In this document: piece by piece, positions 59,528 through 64,000 of the stretch
Layout: each line of letters starts with the position of its first letter
How positions within the stretch are numbered: the first letter of the stretch is position 1
Assembly: GCA_027625915.1 (NCBI GenBank)
Contig: JANTQA010000048.1
Span: 2,480,001-2,544,000, forward strand
Origin: Anaeramoeba flamelloides
Taxonomy: Eukaryota; Metamonada; Anaeramoebidae
Length of the DNA: 64,000 nucleotides
Reading direction: 5' to 3'
The notes under the pieces: model-generated
Database searches by the model: none
What the model saw: the letters and a program-made list of their open reading frames with translations, nothing else
Told to the model about the DNA's origin: nothing
Position numbers and translations under genes: made by a program

Positions 59528-62500
59528 ATGAGTTTTTTTCGAAGTAAAAAACCAGGGCTCAACCAAAAGAAAAGTAAATTAGATAAAATTTTTGAAACAT
59601 CAAGCCAACCAAGAACTGTTGCTTCCTTTGATGGCGAATTAGAAATACAATGGATCCAACTTCAGAATACTTCATATCAAATCAACCCAAAAAGATTTCT
59701 CAAAATATTATCAAAATTTTATGTTGGGTTTCGAAGGAGCTACAATGATTGGCAAGTATGTGCTGAGACTGAAAAAAAAAATTCATTATCCAAAGAAGAG
59801 TGGATTCAGTGTGTTCAAGAAAAGAAACTTTTTCCAAAAATGTTTTTGTCTTATCTTTCTGTTTCGTTAATTGAATTAAAAAAAAAATTAACAAAGGGTA
59901 AGTGCATAATTTCTTTTTTTAATTTTTTTTCTTATTTTAACCTTGGAAATGTTTGACTTTATTATTTTTTTTGATCATTTTTTCTTCTGATTAATAAACA
60001 ACAAATGGAATAAACTTAAAAATTATTGAATAGCAATTTTAATTCTAAGTGATTACGATTCAAATAACACAACACGTCCGATTCAAAAAACAAAATATTT
60101 TAAAGAAAACCCTTTTTTATTTTTAAAAATTTTAAGGACAATCATCAAATCGAAACACCACAAACAGTTCTTGTTTGAAACTGGAATGATTGAGTTACTA
60201 TCTGCCATTATTCAGACAATTTCCTCAATTTATTTAACTTTTCAAACTAAATGGGATCTTCACAAGAATGACAATATTATACTTGATAATAATATTGTTG
60301 ATTTTGAGAATGAGAATGAGAACGAAAATGAAAATGGACACAAAATTGAAAGCCAAAACAATAATGACTCAGAAAAAGAAAAACAAGGACAAAAGGAAAA
60401 AAAAAAAGAAAAAGAAACAGAAAAAGAAAAGGAAAGAGAAAATGAAAAAGAAAAGGAAAAAGAAAAACCAAAAGAGAACAAAACTAAATCATTGCGTTTC
60501 GAAGTAAAGATGAATTCTCAAACAATGAAGAAGAAGAATAGAAGAATACACTTAACAAAAAATGAGTCTTTAATTGTTAATTACACAAAAGACATTATTT
60601 ATGAGATTTTTCTTTTAATTAAGCTTTATTATCAGCCAATTATCAACAAAACAAATTTTCAACAATTTTTAAAAATTGACTCCTTTTTACTAGGCAATTT
60701 GACTGAATTCTTGAATTTCATTCAAGAAATAAAAAAAACATACAAATTTCGAAAATTAATTAAAATTGAAACCAAACTAATTAATTTAATACTTTACCTG
60801 TTAAATTTGTCTACTAATTTAACAAAACCAAAATATTTTTTTTCATTAAAATCAATTTTCAATATCGTTGGCGAATCAACAGATCCAACAGTAATAAAAA
60901 AATTAATAGAATCCAAATTTGAATTCAAAGATAATAACAGTAATGAAGACTACAAAAATAAAAAAAAAATCAATATCAAAAAAGTGAAAAAAGGTGATAT
61001 TCGGAATAAAAAAATAGATTCAATAGAATTTCTAAATAAAATCAATATTTTAATTTTCTTAAAAGATGTAATTAAAAACAATTCTGAAATAGAGGATTAT
61101 TTATTGGAAAAAGATTTATTATCAAACCATTTTACAAATTTACTTTTATGGTGCTTTCAGAAATATTCTTTGAAATCTTTTGTACAGATGAGAAATGAAA
61201 AAGAAAATCAAAATATTGATCAAATCAAATTAGACATATTGAATAATAAAAAGAAAAGAGATGAACAAACTCATATATTAAACAGAACACAAATAACTTT
61301 ACAAAATATTGAAGGCTTTTCTTTCAACTTTAAACATATTTTTGAATTTAATTTTAATAAATTTAATAATAACAATAATTTTAATTTTCAAATATTTAAT
61401 AAAAATAATAATTTACCTTTAACAAAAATTTTTAACATTTTATTACAAATAACAAACGCTAGTGTAGAAAATGAAATTAAAATTTCAAATACTAATACAA
61501 ATAAAACATCTCAAAAAAATAAAAAAATAACAAATCTTTCAAAATTGATATTAATTCAATGTTTAAATATTTTTTCAGAATCGGAATCAGATCTAATCAT
61601 TAATTTAAATTTAAATGCTGAACCAATTGCAAAAGAAAAAGAAAAAAGAAAAGTGGAAAGAAGAAGAAATGAAAACAAAAAAGAAAGCAAGAAAAGAAAG
61701 AAGGAAGTAAACGAAAACAAAAAGCAAAAAGAAAAAAAGATAAAAATTGAAAAAGGAGATAAAAAAGAAAACAAAAAAGAAAATAAAAAAGAAAATAAAA
61801 AAGAAAATAAAAAAGAAAACAAAAAAGAAAACAAAAAAGAAAACAAAAAAGAAAACAAGAAAAAAAACAAAAAAGAAAATATAAAAGAGAACATGAAGAA
61901 AAACAATACAACAAACAAAAAGATAAACCAATTTGATAATAAAAAGGAATTGGAAACCTTCAAGATAAAAAAGGATAATAATATTAAAGACAATCTATTA
62001 CTTTTCATAAAAATGAAACCAGATTTACAAATGAATTTCTTAAATTTCTTATTACAATTACCTTTAAAATTAAGAAATTCGATGAATGGTTTAATTTGGA
62101 AGAAATTATTAGGCAATTTTTTTTATATGGACAAATTCCTTTATCAAAATTTTCCAAATATTAATCCAATTATTGAAAATTATCAAATAATTAAAAAATT
62201 TATATATGATCTTTTATTTTTTTCTTCATTTGATAATTACAAAACAATCACGTATCACCAATATAAATATTTAATTAAACAATTTTTTTTTGATAATTTG
62301 CTTATCTCTGTAAAGTCATTAAAAACCATTAACAAATTATTAAAATTCAATTTTGTATTTATCAGTGAAACTGCTATCAAATTGAAAATTATACCAAAAA
62401 TGATAATTTTTTTCCAAACATTATTAAAATTAAAATTAATTTCCAAAAAAACAAATAACTATAACTATAACAAGAATGAAAACGAAAACGAAAACGAAAA

Positions 62501-62651
62501 CAAAAATGAAAAAGAAAAGGTAAAGGAAAAGGAGAACAAAAACGAGAATATAAACGAAAACAAACACGAGAACGATAACAAGAATGATAAAGAGAAAAAT
62601 AATGAGAATGAACACGAAAAAGAAAACGAGAAAAAAAACGAGAACGAAAAT

Positions 62652-62684
<33 letters not shown>

Positions 62685-64000
62685 AACAAAAACGATAACA
62701 AAAATGAGAAAGAAAAAGAGAAAAAAAATGAAAAAGAAAAGATAATTGAAAATGAAAAGGAAAAAGAGAAAAAAAATGAGTACATAAACGAAAGAAAACA
62801 CAAGAACAAAAATGAGAACAAGAACGAGAACAAAAACGATAATGATTTTAATTTAAATAATGATATGTTTAATGATAAAAAAATCCAAAAATGTTTAAAA
62901 TTAATATTACAAAATATTCAAACACTATTAAACAATAAAAATTTTTTAGATAATTTAATGAATGATCAAATTTTTTTTAATTTTAATTGTCTATTATTAT
63001 TTAACAAAAATACACATTTATTTGCTTTCAATAATATTCTAAAAATTATTTCAAATATAAATAAGAATTCAATTAAGAATTATCTTCAAATTTTTAATTA
63101 TTTAATAAACTTAATAAATTCTAAAATATTATTATGTTTAAAGAATAAAAATAAGGATATTTATACTTTATCAAACAATTTGAAAATTATACTAGATCTA
63201 ATTCAAAATATGTTTCTAATAAATAAAAATTATACAATAGAGCTTTTATTAAATTCTAATTTCTTAAAAATTATTTTAAAATTTTTAAAATTTCCATCAA
63301 TATATACAAAGAATTTATTAATGATATTTGATTTTTTTACATTAATTTTTAAAAATAATTCAAAAAATAATTTAATTTTTAAAAAAATCAAAAATAATTT
63401 TCAACAAAAAATATTAAATTATTTTTTCACCAATCATTTAAGCAATGATATTGGAAAAAAAAAGAAATGGAATCAAAAAAAAAATAACACCGAAAATTCT
63501 CTAGATTCAAAGAAAAAATTAGAGAATAACATAAATAACAATAAGCAAGATCTTGAAAATCAAAGACAAAAAAAGAAAATACAATTAATCTTAATTAACA
63601 AAAACAAAAATAATGGTAATGAGGATAAAAAGAATAAAGATGATCATAATGAAAAAGACAAACAAAAGGAAAACCCTAAAATAAAATTACAAAATAATAA
63701 GGCAAATGATCGTAAAGAAAAACAATATAAACATACTCATAAAAATGATGAAGACAATATTCATACTATTGATCATGAAAAAAGCAAAGAAAAAGTAATA
63801 GAAAAAAAAAATAACCCTGAAAATTCTCTAGATTCAAAGAAAAAATTAGAGAATAACATAAATCACAATAAGCAAGATCTTGAAAATCAAAAACAAAAAA
63901 AGAAAATAAAATTAGTTTTGATAGATAAAAATAATAAGAATAAACAAAACGATAATGATAATACAAAAGATAATATTGATAATAAACAAAATGAAAATGA
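59528..64000 (+). CDS. Giant Asn/Lys-rich helical protein, 5' part
   Basis: Exon 1 runs from the ATG at 59528 to 59897, ending AAG-G/GTAAGT. A 136-nt intron ends GAATAG at 60033, and exon 2 stays open from 60034 to the window edge. At least 1445 residues are encoded with no stop, which cannot be chance at this A/T content. The start follows a pyrimidine-rich TTTTAG, so a 5' exon may precede it. The N-terminus (SFFRSKKPGLNQKKSKLDKI, then ...RFLKILSKFYVGF) and FLFLKILRTIIKSKHHKQFL/FETGMIELLSAII look like alpha-helical repeat sequence. Charged runs interrupt it (60300-60470, 61620-61920, 62450-62840), with helical Leu/Ile/Asn/Phe blocks between. The K-x-[IL]-L-x-x-I-I-K-S pattern recalls N-terminal parts of BEACH-family scaffolds, but the diagnostic domains would lie beyond the window, so I leave it unnamed. 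Confidence 0.8.
61761..61856. repeat. 12-bp coding minisatellite, 8 units (Lys-Lys-Glu-Asn)
   Basis: Eight tandem units AAAAAAGAAAAY, in frame with the giant gene, encode KKEN repeated. Only the last base of the unit varies (C or T). Confidence 0.95.
63483..63935. repeat. Direct in-frame repeat of about 125 bp, 327 bp apart
   Basis: About 63483-63608 and 63810-63935 both encode a block running ENSLDSKKKLENNIN through KQDLENQ to KKKI, with only a few substitutions. The 327-bp offset keeps frame (109 codons), so the giant protein contains a duplicated block that may continue to the right. Confidence 0.88.

Noticed and set aside
62436-62833. Long hydrophobic minus-strand frames that look like membrane proteins
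   Set aside because: They are complements of the Glu/Lys/Asn arrays of the plus-strand giant gene.

Overview
This window looks like nuclear DNA of a very AT-rich, intron-bearing single-celled eukaryote. The genes have GT-AG introns, the standard stop codons and typical eukaryotic products: a proteasome alpha subunit, a Rab GTPase, lipin, and RhoGEF and WW-domain pieces. Long Lys/Glu/Asn-rich coding runs, RhoGEF and 7TM fragments and large gene-poor spacers would suit an Anaeramoeba-like protist or an amoebozoan. That placement is inference from style, not from a marker gene.

Layout. 0-8.3 kb: gene-poor, with a truncated 7TM-receptor-like gene at 2.2-2.8 kb. 8.3-9.6 kb: three-exon proteasome alpha4 (PSMA7) gene on the minus strand. 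9.6-23.6 kb: repeats and gene pieces, including a WW-domain 3' exon, a RhoGEF PH exon, a LINE reverse transcriptase relic and a RhoGEF DH exon. 29.1-30.4 kb: a second PSMA7 gene with apparently identical exons. 30.4-38 kb: spacers, inverted-repeat elements and a small Ser/Lys-rich protein. 38.1-39.8 kb: a complete four-exon Rab5-like GTPase. 43.0-50.9 kb: a complete four-exon lipin/PAH1 phosphatidate phosphatase of 1503 residues, stretched by about 1000 residues of charged low-complexity sequence. 50.9-59.5 kb: spacer with five copies of one miniature inverted-repeat element. 59.5-64 kb: the 5' part of a giant Asn/Lys-rich protein that runs off the window.

The most distinctive feature is a rich set of non-autonomous inverted-repeat DNA elements. 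One family of about 197 bp has TA target duplications (six copies), another 522-702 bp family also has TA, one has TAA, and two have TTAA with GGG...CCC ends. In two places an element has inserted into one arm of an inverted repeat while the other arm keeps the empty site, so boundaries and target duplications can be read inside the window. Two inverted copies of a 1.1-1.2 kb TTAA element bracket the last two lipin exons, and a flawless 104-bp inverted repeat sits in the same lipin intron. I found no rRNA, tRNA, CRISPR or prokaryote-type operon.
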